This document shows positions 34,708 through 42,364 of a stretch of 63,908 nucleotides of DNA, piece after piece. The position numbers were made by a program, and so were the translations under genes. The stretch is from an uncultured Eubacteriales bacterium. GTDB taxonomy: Bacteria; Bacillota; Clostridia; Christensenellales; Aristaeellaceae. Within the stretch, counting starts at the first letter, position 1, and the number at the start of each line of letters is the position of its first letter. The notes beneath the pieces are model-generated. The model did not search any database and had not been told where the DNA came from. It saw nothing but the letters and a program-made list of their open reading frames with translations. The stretch is taken from NCBI GenBank assembly GCA_902790015.1, contig CADAQF010000007.1:1-63908 (forward strand), given 5' to 3'.

Positions 34708-35277
34708 ATCAACACGGAACTGCAGATCAATGAGGAAATTCGGGACCGCGAGGTCCGCCTGATCGGCGCGGACGGCGCGCAGCTGGGCATCGTGCCCTTG
34801 CGCAGGGCGCTGGAACTGGCCGAAGAGGCGGAGCTGGATCTGGTCAAGATCGTTCCCAACGCCCAGCCCCCCGTATGCAAGCTGATGGACTACGATAAGC
34901 ATCGCTACGAGCAGGCCAAGCGCGAAAAGGAACTGCGGAAAAACCAGAAGGTCATCGAGATCAAGGAAGTGCAGCTTTCGGCCACCATCGGCGAGAACGA
35001 CGTTGCCATCAAGGCCCGCAACGCCGTCAAGTTCCTGCAGGAAGGCAACAAGGTCAAGGTTTCCATCCGCTTCCGCGGCCGTCAGATCACCCATACCGAT
35101 ATCGGCATGCAGGTGATGAACGACTTTTCGGAACGCGTCAAGGAATACGCCGTGATCGAACGCCGGCCGACCATGGAAGGCCGCAACATGCTGATGATCC
35201 TCGCCCCCAACACGGCGGACAAACCGTCCAAGGCTGAACGTCCTGCCAAAGCGGCCCGTCCGCAGCCGCAGGCTTGA
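34708..35277 (+). CDS. infC: translation initiation factor IF-3, likely starting at ATC
   Basis: The 189-residue protein has the IF-3 sequence: INEEIRDREVRLIGADGAQL at the N-terminus, the linker around DKHRYEQAKREKE, and the C-terminal KVKVSIRFRGRQITHTDIG. There is no ATG, GTG or TTG at the family start. GGAGG at 34694-34698 is followed after 9 nt by ATC at 34708, which gives the normal length; another ATC at 34702 is only 3 nt away. infC of E. coli starts at AUU and is controlled by its own product, which rejects non-canonical starts, so an ATC start here is credible. The C-terminus is a lysine- and alanine-rich tail after residue 170. Confidence 0.9.
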   Translation: MNTELQINEEIRDREVRLIGADGAQLGIVPLRRALELAEEAELDLVKIVPNAQPPVCKLMDYDKHRYEQAKREKELRKNQKVIEIKEVQLSATIGENDVAIKARNAVKFLQEGNKVKVSIRFRGRQITHTDIGMQVMNDFSERVKEYAVIERRPTMEGRNMLMILAPNTADKPSKAERPAKAARPQPQA

Positions 35278-35281
35278 AGCA

Positions 35282-35306
35282 CGCCGCGCCGCCATCCGGC
35301 GCGGCC
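35282..35306 (+). promoter_or_regulatory. hairpin between infC and rpmI
   Basis: GCCGCGCC and GGCGCGGC can form an 8-bp stem with a short loop. There is no T-run, so it is not a terminator. It may be an mRNA processing or protein-binding site. Confidence 0.3.
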
Positions 35307-35372
35307 ACGAAACGGCGAGGCGCATAAAGCCTTCCCGTTTCCCCATAACCATCCTGGAAGGAGGAACCGATT

Positions 35373-35573
35373 ATGCCCAAACAAAAAACGCACCGTGGTG
35401 CAGCCAAGCGCTTTTCCTTGACCAAGACTGGTCTGGTCAAGCATAAAAAGATGAACGCGAACCACATCCTCAACAAGAAGACCACCAAGCGCATCCGTCA
35501 TCTGCGCAAGGGCGGGACGCTGCAGAACAAGGCCGAAGCTGCGACCATCCGCACGCTCATTCCTTACAAATAA
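35373..35573 (+). CDS. rpmI: 50S ribosomal protein L35
   Basis: The 66-residue basic protein begins MPKQKTHRGAAKRFSLTKTG, typical of L35, and keeps the HILNKKTTKRIRHLRK core. GGAGG lies 8 nt before the ATG. It is the middle gene of the infC-rpmI-rplT operon. Confidence 0.97.
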   Translation: MPKQKTHRGAAKRFSLTKTGLVKHKKMNANHILNKKTTKRIRHLRKGGTLQNKAEAATIRTLIPYK

Positions 35574-35601
35574 GCCATCGCTGGCAAGGAGGTAATCATC
35601 A

Positions 35602-35952
35602 ATGGCACGTATTAAAAGAGCAGTCAATGCTCATAAGAAACGCCGCAAGGTGTTAAAGCTGGCGAAGGGCTATTTCGGCGCGAAATCCAAGCAGTACCGC
35701 ACAGCCAGTGAACAGGTCCGCCGTTCCCTGCGTTATGCCTACATCGGCCGCCGTCTGCGCAAGCGTGACTTCCGCCGCCTGTGGATCACCCGCATCAACG
35801 CCGCCGCCCGTCTGAACGGCATGAGCTATTCCACGTTCATCGCCGGCCTCAAGAAAAAGAACATCGAGGTCAACCGCAAGATGCTGGCCGACCTGGCCGT
35901 GAACGACGCGGATGCTTTCAAGCAGCTGGTCGATATCGCCAAGGAAGCCTGA
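35602..35952 (+). CDS. rplT: 50S ribosomal protein L20
   Basis: The 116-residue protein begins [20 protein letters not shown] and keeps the L20 pattern ([41 protein letters not shown]). It is needed early in 50S assembly and in Firmicutes represses its own operon by binding the leader. AAGGAGG lies upstream of the ATG. An intrinsic terminator follows the stop. Confidence 0.97.
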   Translation: MARIKRAVNAHKKRRKVLKLAKGYFGAKSKQYRTASEQVRRSLRYAYIGRRLRKRDFRRLWITRINAAARLNGMSYSTFIAGLKKKNIEVNRKMLADLAVNDADAFKQLVDIAKEA

Positions 35953-35969
35953 GCCCATCCGCTCCTGAA

Positions 35970-35998
35970 CCGCTGTCTGTCCGCAGACGGCGGTTTTT
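35970..35998 (+). terminator. intrinsic terminator of infC-rpmI-rplT
   Basis: CCGCTGTCTG pairs over 10 bp with CAGACGGCGG (one G-U), 4-nt loop, followed by TTTTT. Confidence 0.88.
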
Positions 35999-36032
35999 CA
36001 GTGCGAAAAGGAGCCGGGGGAGAAGGATCTCA

Positions 36033-36065
36033 GGCGTATTATGCGTATTTCGGGCGTATTATGCG
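36033..36065 (+). promoter_or_regulatory. 13-bp direct repeat upstream of the LRR-CHAP promoter
   Basis: GGCGTATTATGCG occurs at 36033-36045 and 36053-36065. The two copies are 20 bp apart, about two helical turns, and end 10 bp before the -35 box of the downstream promoter. This is the geometry expected for a tandem activator or repressor site; the regulator is unknown. Confidence 0.5.
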
Positions 36066-36075
36066 CATTATGGAA

Positions 36076-36104
36076 TTGACAGGAAGAAAAATAGGATTTA
36101 TACT
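36076..36104 (+). promoter_or_regulatory. promoter of the LRR-CHAP gene
   Basis: TTGACA and TATACT are separated by 17 nt. The leader to the ATG at 36209 is about 98 nt. Confidence 0.87.
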
Positions 36105-36208
36105 GTCAGATGTAGCCATATGTCCATTCAGCGCTGCAGGCGCGGAAATAAGCAACCGCCGCTCAGGCCGCTTCCGGCCGTGAACGACGCGGGAAAGAGG
36201 GTTCAGTC

Positions 36209-37771
36209 ATGAAAAAGAGGGTATTCGCTCTGGTGATGACGCTGGCGCTGGCCGTCAGTCTGTGCGCGCAGGCCGCCGGGATCATGCAGCTGCCCGAAAA
36301 TGTGGTGGATATCCCGGAGGAAGCGTTCTACGGGGATCAGTCGCTGACGCAGGTCTATCTGGGTGACAATACCGAGACGATCGGCAAACGTGCCTTCATG
36401 GGGACCGGGCTTGAAAGCATCCAGTTCCCGCGTTCGCTGGTTTCCATCGGGGACGAAGCTTTTTACAATGTGGATACCCTGTCCGATGTCTATATCCAGA
36501 GCGGTATCGAGACGATCGGAGCCAGGGCTTTTGCCGGTACCGGTCTCGAATCCATGCTGGAGCTTCCTTCCACGCTGAAGACCATCGGCGCCCAGGCGTT
36601 CGAAAAGGTCAAAACGGTGACCCATCTGATCATCAACGAGGGCACGCAGACCATCGGCTCCAAGGCGTTTTCGGGCACTTCGCTTAAAAAGGTGGCAGTG
36701 CCCGGATCGGCCACGAGCATCGCTTCGGATGCTTTTGACGCAGCCTCCGGCGCCATTGCGTACGCCCCCAAAGACTCCGCCGCCTATTCGCTCCTTAAAT
36801 CCAAGGGCTACCGCATGGCCTATGAGGACAGTGCGACCTATAGCCTGAATCTGGATAAAGGCATCCTTTGGCTGGATACCGGCACCATGGTGGGCGACAA
36901 GATCAAGCTGAGCATTGAAACACTGGGAAATTATTATGTTTCCTTCAGTCAGCGGCCCGGCACCACAACCAGCTGGCTCAGTCAGGCGTACGGCGAGGGG
37001 GACGAGCACACGGTCGTCCTGAGGGTCAACTCCGTGCCGGCCTCCACAGGCAGCAACCGTTTTACCACGCCGGACACCTTCGCGTCGGACGTTACGGTTG
37101 AATGCCACGGCGCCAAGCTTACCTTCACCGTGGCCATGGCGAAGTCCGGCCCCTTCGTGGCCAAGCACGTCAATACCGGCAATTACGCCGAAGACATCAT
37201 CGCTGTCGCCCTCACTCAGGAAGGCTATCGCGGCGGCGCCAACAAGAACGACCTGGACGGCACCAACGCCTCCGCCACCCATAACGACTGGACCAAGTAC
37301 GGCCTGTACATGGGCATCAACGGCAATCCCTGGGGCGCTTCCTTCCTCAGCTGGTGCGCCATGCAGGCCGCCATTCCCACCGGCACCCTGACCCGCACCA
37401 CCTGGGCGAGGCCCCATGGCTTCACCCCGCCCGTCAAATACGGCGCGCCGGTCGTCTATTACTTCAGCTACGCCTCCGGCGGCCGGGTGGACAATTATCC
37501 TTACCTGACCCAGAGCTTTGAACAAAAATACGGCGGTCCCCGGAAGCTGGACCGCACCAATCCCGCGGTGACGCCCAAGCGCGGCGACTTCATCTTCTAC
37601 GGCTGGAGCGGATCGGATCAGCTCAAGAACGTAGGCCTCGTGCTCAGCTATTCCGGCACCACCATTACCTATATCGACGGCAACGGCAAGGACGAGAAGG
37701 ACGTGGTCACCATCCGCCAGATGGATATCACCGATCCTTACTTCATCTGCTTCTACACCCCCTGGCCGTAA
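36209..37771 (+). CDS. secreted BspA-type LRR protein with a CHAP-like domain lacking its histidine
   Basis: The 520-residue protein has a signal peptide (MKKRVFALVMTLALAVSLCA), then about six BspA-type leucine-rich repeats (residues 25-200; IPEEAFYGDQSLTQVYLGD, IGKRAFMGTGLESIQFP). A beta-rich middle follows (about 205-310), then a CHAP-like C-terminus (from about 325). The cysteine position is kept in SWCAMQAA, but where active relatives have HVGLV this protein has KNVGLV, so the catalytic histidine is Asn. It may bind wall peptides without cutting them. The gene stands alone with a consensus promoter, an upstream direct repeat and a terminator. Confidence 0.78.
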   Translation: MKKRVFALVMTLALAVSLCAQAAGIMQLPENVVDIPEEAFYGDQSLTQVYLGDNTETIGKRAFMGTGLESIQFPRSLVSIGDEAFYNVDTLSDVYIQSGIETIGARAFAGTGLESMLELPSTLKTIGAQAFEKVKTVTHLIINEGTQTIGSKAFSGTSLKKVAVPGSATSIASDAFDAASGAIAYAPKDSAAYSLLKSKGYRMAYEDSATYSLNLDKGILWLDTGTMVGDKIKLSIETLGNYYVSFSQRPGTTTSWLSQAYGEGDEHTVVLRVNSVPASTGSNRFTTPDTFASDVTVECHGAKLTFTVAMAKSGPFVAKHVNTGNYAEDIIAVALTQEGYRGGANKNDLDGTNASATHNDWTKYGLYMGINGNPWGASFLSWCAMQAAIPTGTLTRTTWARPHGFTPPVKYGAPVVYYFSYASGGRVDNYPYLTQSFEQKYGGPRKLDRTNPAVTPKRGDFIFYGWSGSDQLKNVGLVLSYSGTTITYIDGNGKDEKDVVTIRQMDITDPYFICFYTPWP

Positions 37772-37813
37772 AATAACTACAGCGGCATCAACCGCTTCCA
37801 AACTTTAAAAATT

Positions 37814-37846
37814 GGCGTCCGGATTTTGTCCGGGCGCCCGTTTTTT
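37814..37846 (+). terminator. intrinsic terminator of the LRR-CHAP gene
   Basis: GGCGTCCGGA pairs with TCCGGGCGCC (one wobble), loop TTTTG, followed by CG and six Ts. Confidence 0.87.
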
Positions 37847-37858
37847 ATCCCATGTTTG

Positions 37859-37887
37859 TTGACAGGAAGGGAATTATTTCGTATACT
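37859..37887 (+). promoter_or_regulatory. promoter of the oxidoreductase gene
   Basis: TTGACA and TATACT are separated by 17 nt, starting 13 nt after the preceding T-run. The ATG at 37918 is about 24 nt from the expected transcription start. Confidence 0.87.
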
Positions 37888-37917
37888 CCGTTCATCAGTA
37901 AAAAGGAGGAAACAGAT

Positions 37918-38892
37918 ATGATCAGCGTCGGTATCCTGGGGGCGGGGGTCATCGCAGCCACCATGGCCAAAACCATCAATATGATGAAGGACCCGGAGAT
38001 CCGTTTGTACGCCGTGGCGTCCCGCGATCAGGACAGGGCGAACGCCTTCGCCCGGACCTGGGGCATCCCCAAAGCGTTCGGCAGCTATGAGGAAATGCTG
38101 GCCGACCCGGAGCTTACCCTGGTCTACGTGGCCACGCCGCATTCCCATCATCGCGACCACGCGCTTCTGTGCGCCGAATACGGCAAGCACGTCCTGTGCG
38201 AAAAGGCCTTCTGCGCCAACGAACGCCAGGCGGCCGAGGTGCTGGAGGCGTTCGAAAACAAGGGCCTGCTGGCCGCCGAGGCCATCTGGACCCGCTACCA
38301 GCCGATGCGGCAGATGCTGTGGGACGTCGTTCATTCCGGCATCGTCGGCGAACCCCGCATGCTCCGGGCCAGCCTCAACTACCCCATGGAGACCAAGGAG
38401 CGTATTTTAAGGCCTGACCTTGCCGGCGGCGCGCTGCTGGACGTGGGCGTATACCCGCTGAACCTGGCCGATATGCTGTTCGGCCCGGCGGAAAGCTGGC
38501 ATGCCTTCGGCGCGCTGTCGCCGACCGGGGTGGACATGTCCGACAGCATGACGCTTGAATGGGCGGACGGAAAGCTGGCCTGTCTGTCAGCCAGCGCCGC
38601 CTGCCTTTCCGACGAGGACGCCTTTATCGACTGTTCGGACGGCTATATCCAGGTGCGCAACGTCAACAATCCCCAGTGGTACAAAGTGTTTTCACGGGAA
38701 AAAGGCCTGCTGGTGGAGCAGTATTGCCCCGCCCAGCTGACCGGTTACGAATACGAGGTGCTGGAGTGCGCCGAGACGATCCGCCAGGGAAAAACGGAAT
38801 GCCCCTCCATGCCGCACCGGGACATCCTGCGCATGATGCGCCAGATGGACGATATGCGCGCGCAGATGGGCGTGGTCTATCCGTTCGACTGA
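37918..38892 (+). CDS. Gfo/Idh/MocA family NAD(P)-dependent oxidoreductase
   Basis: The 324-residue protein starts MISVGILGAGVIAATMAKTI, with the Rossmann motif GAGVIA. It has the family's EKAF (CEKAFCANERQA) near residue 97 and the C-terminal substrate domain with GGALLDVGVYPLN around residue 175, where the DVGVYPL histidine-type catalytic region lies. Relatives oxidise sugars or diols such as trans-1,2-dihydrobenzenediol; the substrate here is unknown. AAAGGAGG is 8 nt before the ATG. Its last 16 nt overlap tail to tail with the GTPase-nuclease gene. Confidence 0.87.
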   Translation: MISVGILGAGVIAATMAKTINMMKDPEIRLYAVASRDQDRANAFARTWGIPKAFGSYEEMLADPELTLVYVATPHSHHRDHALLCAEYGKHVLCEKAFCANERQAAEVLEAFENKGLLAAEAIWTRYQPMRQMLWDVVHSGIVGEPRMLRASLNYPMETKERILRPDLAGGALLDVGVYPLNLADMLFGPAESWHAFGALSPTGVDMSDSMTLEWADGKLACLSASAACLSDEDAFIDCSDGYIQVRNVNNPQWYKVFSREKGLLVEQYCPAQLTGYEYEVLECAETIRQGKTECPSMPHRDILRMMRQMDDMRAQMGVVYPFD

Positions 38893-41522
38893 CCGCCCCC
38901 GTCTTCCTGAAGCTTTTTAAGGTAAGCCTTTTTCAGTGCCTCAGCCGTGCTTCCGTCCGGCTGGGGCACGTTGTTTCGGGCCAGGATATCGGCGATCTCG
39001 CCCCGGACCTGTTCGACCTCGCGTTTAAACTCCCGGGCCGACACGCGCAGCGCGCCGCCTCCCAGTATGATCAGCTGCTCCATGCCGTCCGAGGTGGCGA
39101 CCCGGACGCGCTTGTTTCTGCCCAAAGAGCCGGCGGTCTTTTCGATGTAGGCGTCTGCTGTTTCTGCCTGACTGGTGTAAACCACCGTGATGCCGCCCAC
39201 CTGTTCGGAGGCACCCCGGCTGCCCGGCACCAGATAGGCGTCGAATACCAGTATCAGGCGCATGCCCCGCATGCCCTGGTAGTCGCACATCAGGCGGATC
39301 AGCAGGTCCCTGGCCAGCGACAGGCTGACCTTCGCGGCCTTTTTCAGTTCCTCCCAGGCGAAGATGATGTTGTAGCCGTCCACGATCAGGTATTCCTCAG
39401 GGGCGTCCTGCAGGGGAGCGGGGGAGGCCTGCGGCTTGGATCTGGGAGCGATAGGAACGGAGCGCGAGCGGATGGGCCCGTAGGTCCTTTCGAAGATGGC
39501 CATCAGCTCCCTGTCTTCCTCAAAAATATCCCTGGGCCGTGCGGGCGCTGCGGCCTTGGGGGCGGCAACAGGGGCGGGCTCTTCCCGTTTTTCGCCAAAG
39601 CCGGTCTGTATATGCATATACCGGCGCACGTCCCGCCAGGGCACCACAAAGCCGGCCCCGTGGGAGCAGAAGACCGAATCGGCCGGGTTTTCCAGATCCC
39701 TTTCGGGGTCGTAGCCCATGGCCTGCACCAGCGCGTCCTGCTCGGCGCTGGGATAATAGCCCGCGCCGCGCAGCGTCGTTTTGCCCAGGCCGTGGGTGTA
39801 CGCGGCCACCTCGCGGGCGTAGTGCCGGGCCTTGCGGACGGGGGCCCGGCCCAGGACGCGGGAAAAGGCTTCGTCCGTTTCCAGTATCTCCGCCTCTCCG
39901 CCCATCTGGACGATGTCCGAAAGCGCCCGGCCCGCGTTTTCTTTGGGCAGGGTCAGTTCCAGCTCGTACCAGGGCTCCAGCAGCACGCTTTCGGCCTGCA
40001 TCAGCCCCTGGCGTATGGCCCGGTAGGTGGCCTGACGGAAATCGCCTCCCTCGGTGTGCTTCAAATGGGCCCGCCCGGCCAAAAGGGTGATGTGCACGTC
40101 CGTCAGCGGCGCGCCGGTAAGCACCCCCCGGTGCTGTTTTTCCATGACGTGGGTGAGTATCAGCCGCTGCCAGTTGACGGCCAGATCGTCCTCCGGACAC
40201 ACCGAGGAAACGGTGATCCCGCTTCCCCTTTCCCCGGGGGATAAAAGCAGGTGCACCTCCGCGTAGTGGCGCAGAGGCTCATAGTGGCCCACGCCCTCGG
40301 CCTGGGTGCAAATGGTTTCCCGGTAGAGGATGCCCCCCTCCGTAAAGGACACGCTCAGCCCGAAGCGGTCGGTAAGCTGGCGGGCCAGCACCTCCAGCTG
40401 CACCTCGCCCATGATCTCCACCTGGATGCGCCGCAATTGCGCCAGCCACACCACGTTCAGCTGCGGATCCTCCTGTTCCAGCTGGCGGAAGCAGGAAAGC
40501 GCCCTGTGTTCGTCCGTGCCGGCGGGCAAAACCACGCGGTAGGAAAGCACGGGGGAGAGCCACTGCGTTTTTTCCTTCCAGCTCCCGCCCAGGGTCTGGC
40601 CGGCGCGGGTGTTTTCGGGCCCCGTCACCGCGCACAGGCTGCCTGCCGGAGCGGCCTCGGCCGTTTCATAGCGCGCGCCCGAATAGAGCCGGATCTGGTT
40701 CACCTTTTCGCCCGCTTCCCCATGAAGCGCCGGCAGCGTGTCCCGTACTTTAAGTACGCCGCCGGTCACCTTGAGGAAGGTGAGCCTCTGCCCGGCCGTG
40801 TCCCGCGCTATCTTGTATATGTCGGCTGAAAAGGCCTCAGGCCAGCTTTTGCGGGGGTACAGGCGGCATATCGTCTCCATCAGCGGGCCGATCCCCTCGT
40901 TTTTAAGCGCCGCGCCGAAACAGACCGGGAACAGCTTCCTTTGGGCGAACAGCCCGCGCAGGGTCTCTTCTGATACCTCGCCCTTTTCAAGATATTCGTT
41001 AAGCGCGTCTTCACTAAGCGTCGCCGCTTCTTCCTGCGCGTCGGGAGAAAACCAGTCCACGCACCCGCCGCCCAGCCTGTCTTTAAGGCCGTCCAGCGCT
41101 TTTTTCCGGTCCGCCCCCGGCTGGTCCATCTTGTTCACGAACAGGATCACCGGCACCCGGGATTTTTCCAGCACCTGCCACAGCGTCAGCGTATGGCTCT
41201 GCACGCCGTCCAGGACGCTGATCACCATCACGGCCATGTCCATCACCCAAACGGCGCGCTCGGTTTCTCCCGAAAAATCGACGTGACCCGGCGTGTCCAG
41301 CAAGGTAAAATCAATTCCCCGGAAGGAAAAACGGGCCTGTTTGGAGAATATAGTAATGCCTCTTTCCTTTTCCTGGGCTTCCGTGTCCAACAGGGCGTCC
41401 CCGTGGTCCACCCGGCCCTGGCGGCGCACGGCACCCGCGTTAAACAGCAGCGCTTCGGACAGGGTGGTCTTCCCCGCGTCCACGTGGGCGGTCAGCCCGA
41501 CGACGGTCCGGTTGTCGCTCAT
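38877..41522 (-). CDS. TetM-like ribosomal GTPase fused to a YacP/Rae1-like NYN nuclease
   Basis: The 881-residue protein has two parts. Residues 1-640 form a complete TetM/EF-G-like GTPase: P-loop AHVDAGKTT (12-20), switch I RGIT (54-57), DTPGH (76-80), NKMD (130-133), then domains II-V, ending near WYELELTLPKENAGRALSDI and YMHIQTGF. After a Pro/Ala-rich linker (about 645-705) comes a NYN/YacP domain (712-850): VDGYNIIFAW, VFDAYLVPG, AETADAYIEK and ATSDGMEQ. Its acidic residues D715, D761, D790 and D812 sit where this nuclease family binds metal. YacP of B. subtilis is Rae1, which cuts mRNA in the ribosomal A site. The gene has GGAGGAGG, its own promoter, and lies divergent from the RqcP2-like gene. 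Confidence 0.88.
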   Translation of the reverse strand: MSDNRTVVGLTAHVDAGKTTLSEALLFNAGAVRRQGRVDHGDALLDTEAQEKERGITIFSKQARFSFRGIDFTLLDTPGHVDFSGETERAVWVMDMAVMVISVLDGVQSHTLTLWQVLEKSRVPVILFVNKMDQPGADRKKALDGLKDRLGGGCVDWFSPDAQEEAATLSEDALNEYLEKGEVSEETLRGLFAQRKLFPVCFGAALKNEGIGPLMETICRLYPRKSWPEAFSADIYKIARDTAGQRLTFLKVTGGVLKVRDTLPALHGEAGEKVNQIRLYSGARYETAEAAPAGSLCAVTGPENTRAGQTLGGSWKEKTQWLSPVLSYRVVLPAGTDEHRALSCFRQLEQEDPQLNVVWLAQLRRIQVEIMGEVQLEVLARQLTDRFGLSVSFTEGGILYRETICTQAEGVGHYEPLRHYAEVHLLLSPGERGSGITVSSVCPEDDLAVNWQRLILTHVMEKQHRGVLTGAPLTDVHITLLAGRAHLKHTEGGDFRQATYRAIRQGLMQAESVLLEPWYELELTLPKENAGRALSDIVQMGGEAEILETDEAFSRVLGRAPVRKARHYAREVAAYTHGLGKTTLRGAGYYPSAEQDALVQAMGYDPERDLENPADSVFCSHGAGFVVPWRDVRRYMHIQTGFGEKREEPAPVAAPKAAAPARPRDIFEEDRELMAIFERTYGPIRSRSVPIAPRSKPQASPAPLQDAPEEYLIVDGYNIIFAWEELKKAAKVSLSLARDLLIRLMCDYQGMRGMRLILVFDAYLVPGSRGASEQVGGITVVYTSQAETADAYIEKTAGSLGRNKRVRVATSDGMEQLIILGGGALRVSAREFKREVEQVRGEIADILARNNVPQPDGSTAEALKKAYLKKLQEDGGGQSNG

Positions 41523-41559
41523 GGGGCTCCTCCTCCTTCCCGAAAATAAACCTGCGACC

Positions 41560-41588
41560 AGTATACGCTAAATTGGCCGTGTTTTCAA
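41560..41588 (-). promoter_or_regulatory. promoter of the GTPase-nuclease gene
   Basis: TTGAAA and TATACT are separated by 17 nt on the minus strand, about 35 nt from the ATG. No leader peptide or attenuator of the tetM kind fits in this short space. Confidence 0.75.
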
Positions 41589-41604
41589 TCGGAGCACATT
41601 TATA

Positions 41605-42333
41605 ATGGAACAAAAACAACTGGAAGAGCTATGCCGCCGCGGGGCGGACCGCTTTCAGCCCCTGTTCAGCCGCTTCTTAGACCTTAACGAGCAAAGAATC
41701 GCCGAGGCCGCTGCCCGGAAGTACGGGGCGGACTATGCGCTTTTCGGCGGGGCCGAGGGCTGCGAGCGGCGGATGCTGGGGGTAGGCGCCGAGGCGCCGC
41801 AGCCCGCCGATTTTCCTGTGGACTGTCTCCTGATCACCCGCAGAAGCGGCCGTTTCGGCCAGCCCCTCACCCACAGGGACGTGCTGGGCACGGTCATGGG
41901 CCTGGGGCTTGAGCGCGAAATGATCGGCGATATCGTGGTCCGGGAGGAAGGCGCGTACCTGTTCTGCGTGAAGGCCATGACGGAGCTTCTTCTGGGAGCG
42001 CTCACCCGCGTCGGGCGGACGGACACCTCCTGCGCCCTCTCGCCCCCGCCAGAAGGCCCCCTGAAAACGCTTAAGGAGGTAAGGGTGCAGGTTTCTTCTC
42101 CCCGGGTGGATACGGTCTGCGCCCATCTGTTCAATCTGAGCCGCGGCGACACGCAGGAGCTGATCCGCCAGGGCCGCATCGCGGTGGACGACAGGGTCTG
42201 CCTTAAAAGCGACCTGAAGCTGTCCGAGGGGCAGGTGCTCTCCGTCCGGGGCTATGGCCGCGCCCGCTTCTCGGCCTTTGAAGGCCTCAGCAAAAAAGGA
42301 AAAATGAACCTGACGGTAGAACTGTATTCATAA
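41605..42333 (+). CDS. rqcP2: S4-domain RNA-binding protein, YlmH/RqcP2-like
   Basis: The 242-residue protein has the YlmH layout: an N-terminal domain (about 1-75), a middle domain with ITRRSGRFGQPLTHRDVLGTVMGLGLEREMIGD, a YlmH hallmark, and a C-terminal S4 domain (from about 175, LFNLSRGDTQELIRQGRIAVDD). YlmH/RqcP2 is known in B. subtilis to bind 50S subunits with peptidyl-tRNA and to support RqcH tailing in ribosome quality control. Usually the gene lies in the ylm/divIVA cluster; here it is alone, divergent from the GTPase-nuclease gene with only 82 nt between them. GGAG lies 10 nt before the ATG. Confidence 0.85.
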   Translation: MEQKQLEELCRRGADRFQPLFSRFLDLNEQRIAEAAARKYGADYALFGGAEGCERRMLGVGAEAPQPADFPVDCLLITRRSGRFGQPLTHRDVLGTVMGLGLEREMIGDIVVREEGAYLFCVKAMTELLLGALTRVGRTDTSCALSPPPEGPLKTLKEVRVQVSSPRVDTVCAHLFNLSRGDTQELIRQGRIAVDDRVCLKSDLKLSEGQVLSVRGYGRARFSAFEGLSKKGKMNLTVELYS

Positions 42334-42364
42334 TACCGGCCCTGCCGGAGAAAGACGTGATTCC

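Noticed and set aside
33097..35352. A 751-codon open frame on the minus strand
   Set aside because: It is antisense to the dipeptidase and infC, crosses their promoters and has no start signal.
36203..37801. A 532-codon minus-strand frame
   Set aside because: It is the shadow of the LRR-CHAP gene; the plus-strand gene has promoter, ribosome site, signal peptide and terminator.
38877..41522. A plain tetracycline resistance gene
   Set aside because: The GTPase part is TetM-like, but similar chromosomal factors exist without resistance, there is no tetM-type leader, and a nuclease domain is attached; resistance cannot be inferred from the sequence.
41600..41605. TATAAT directly at the rqcP2-like start codon
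   Set aside because: A start of transcription from it would fall inside the coding region, and there is no -35; the sequence arises from the ATG itself.
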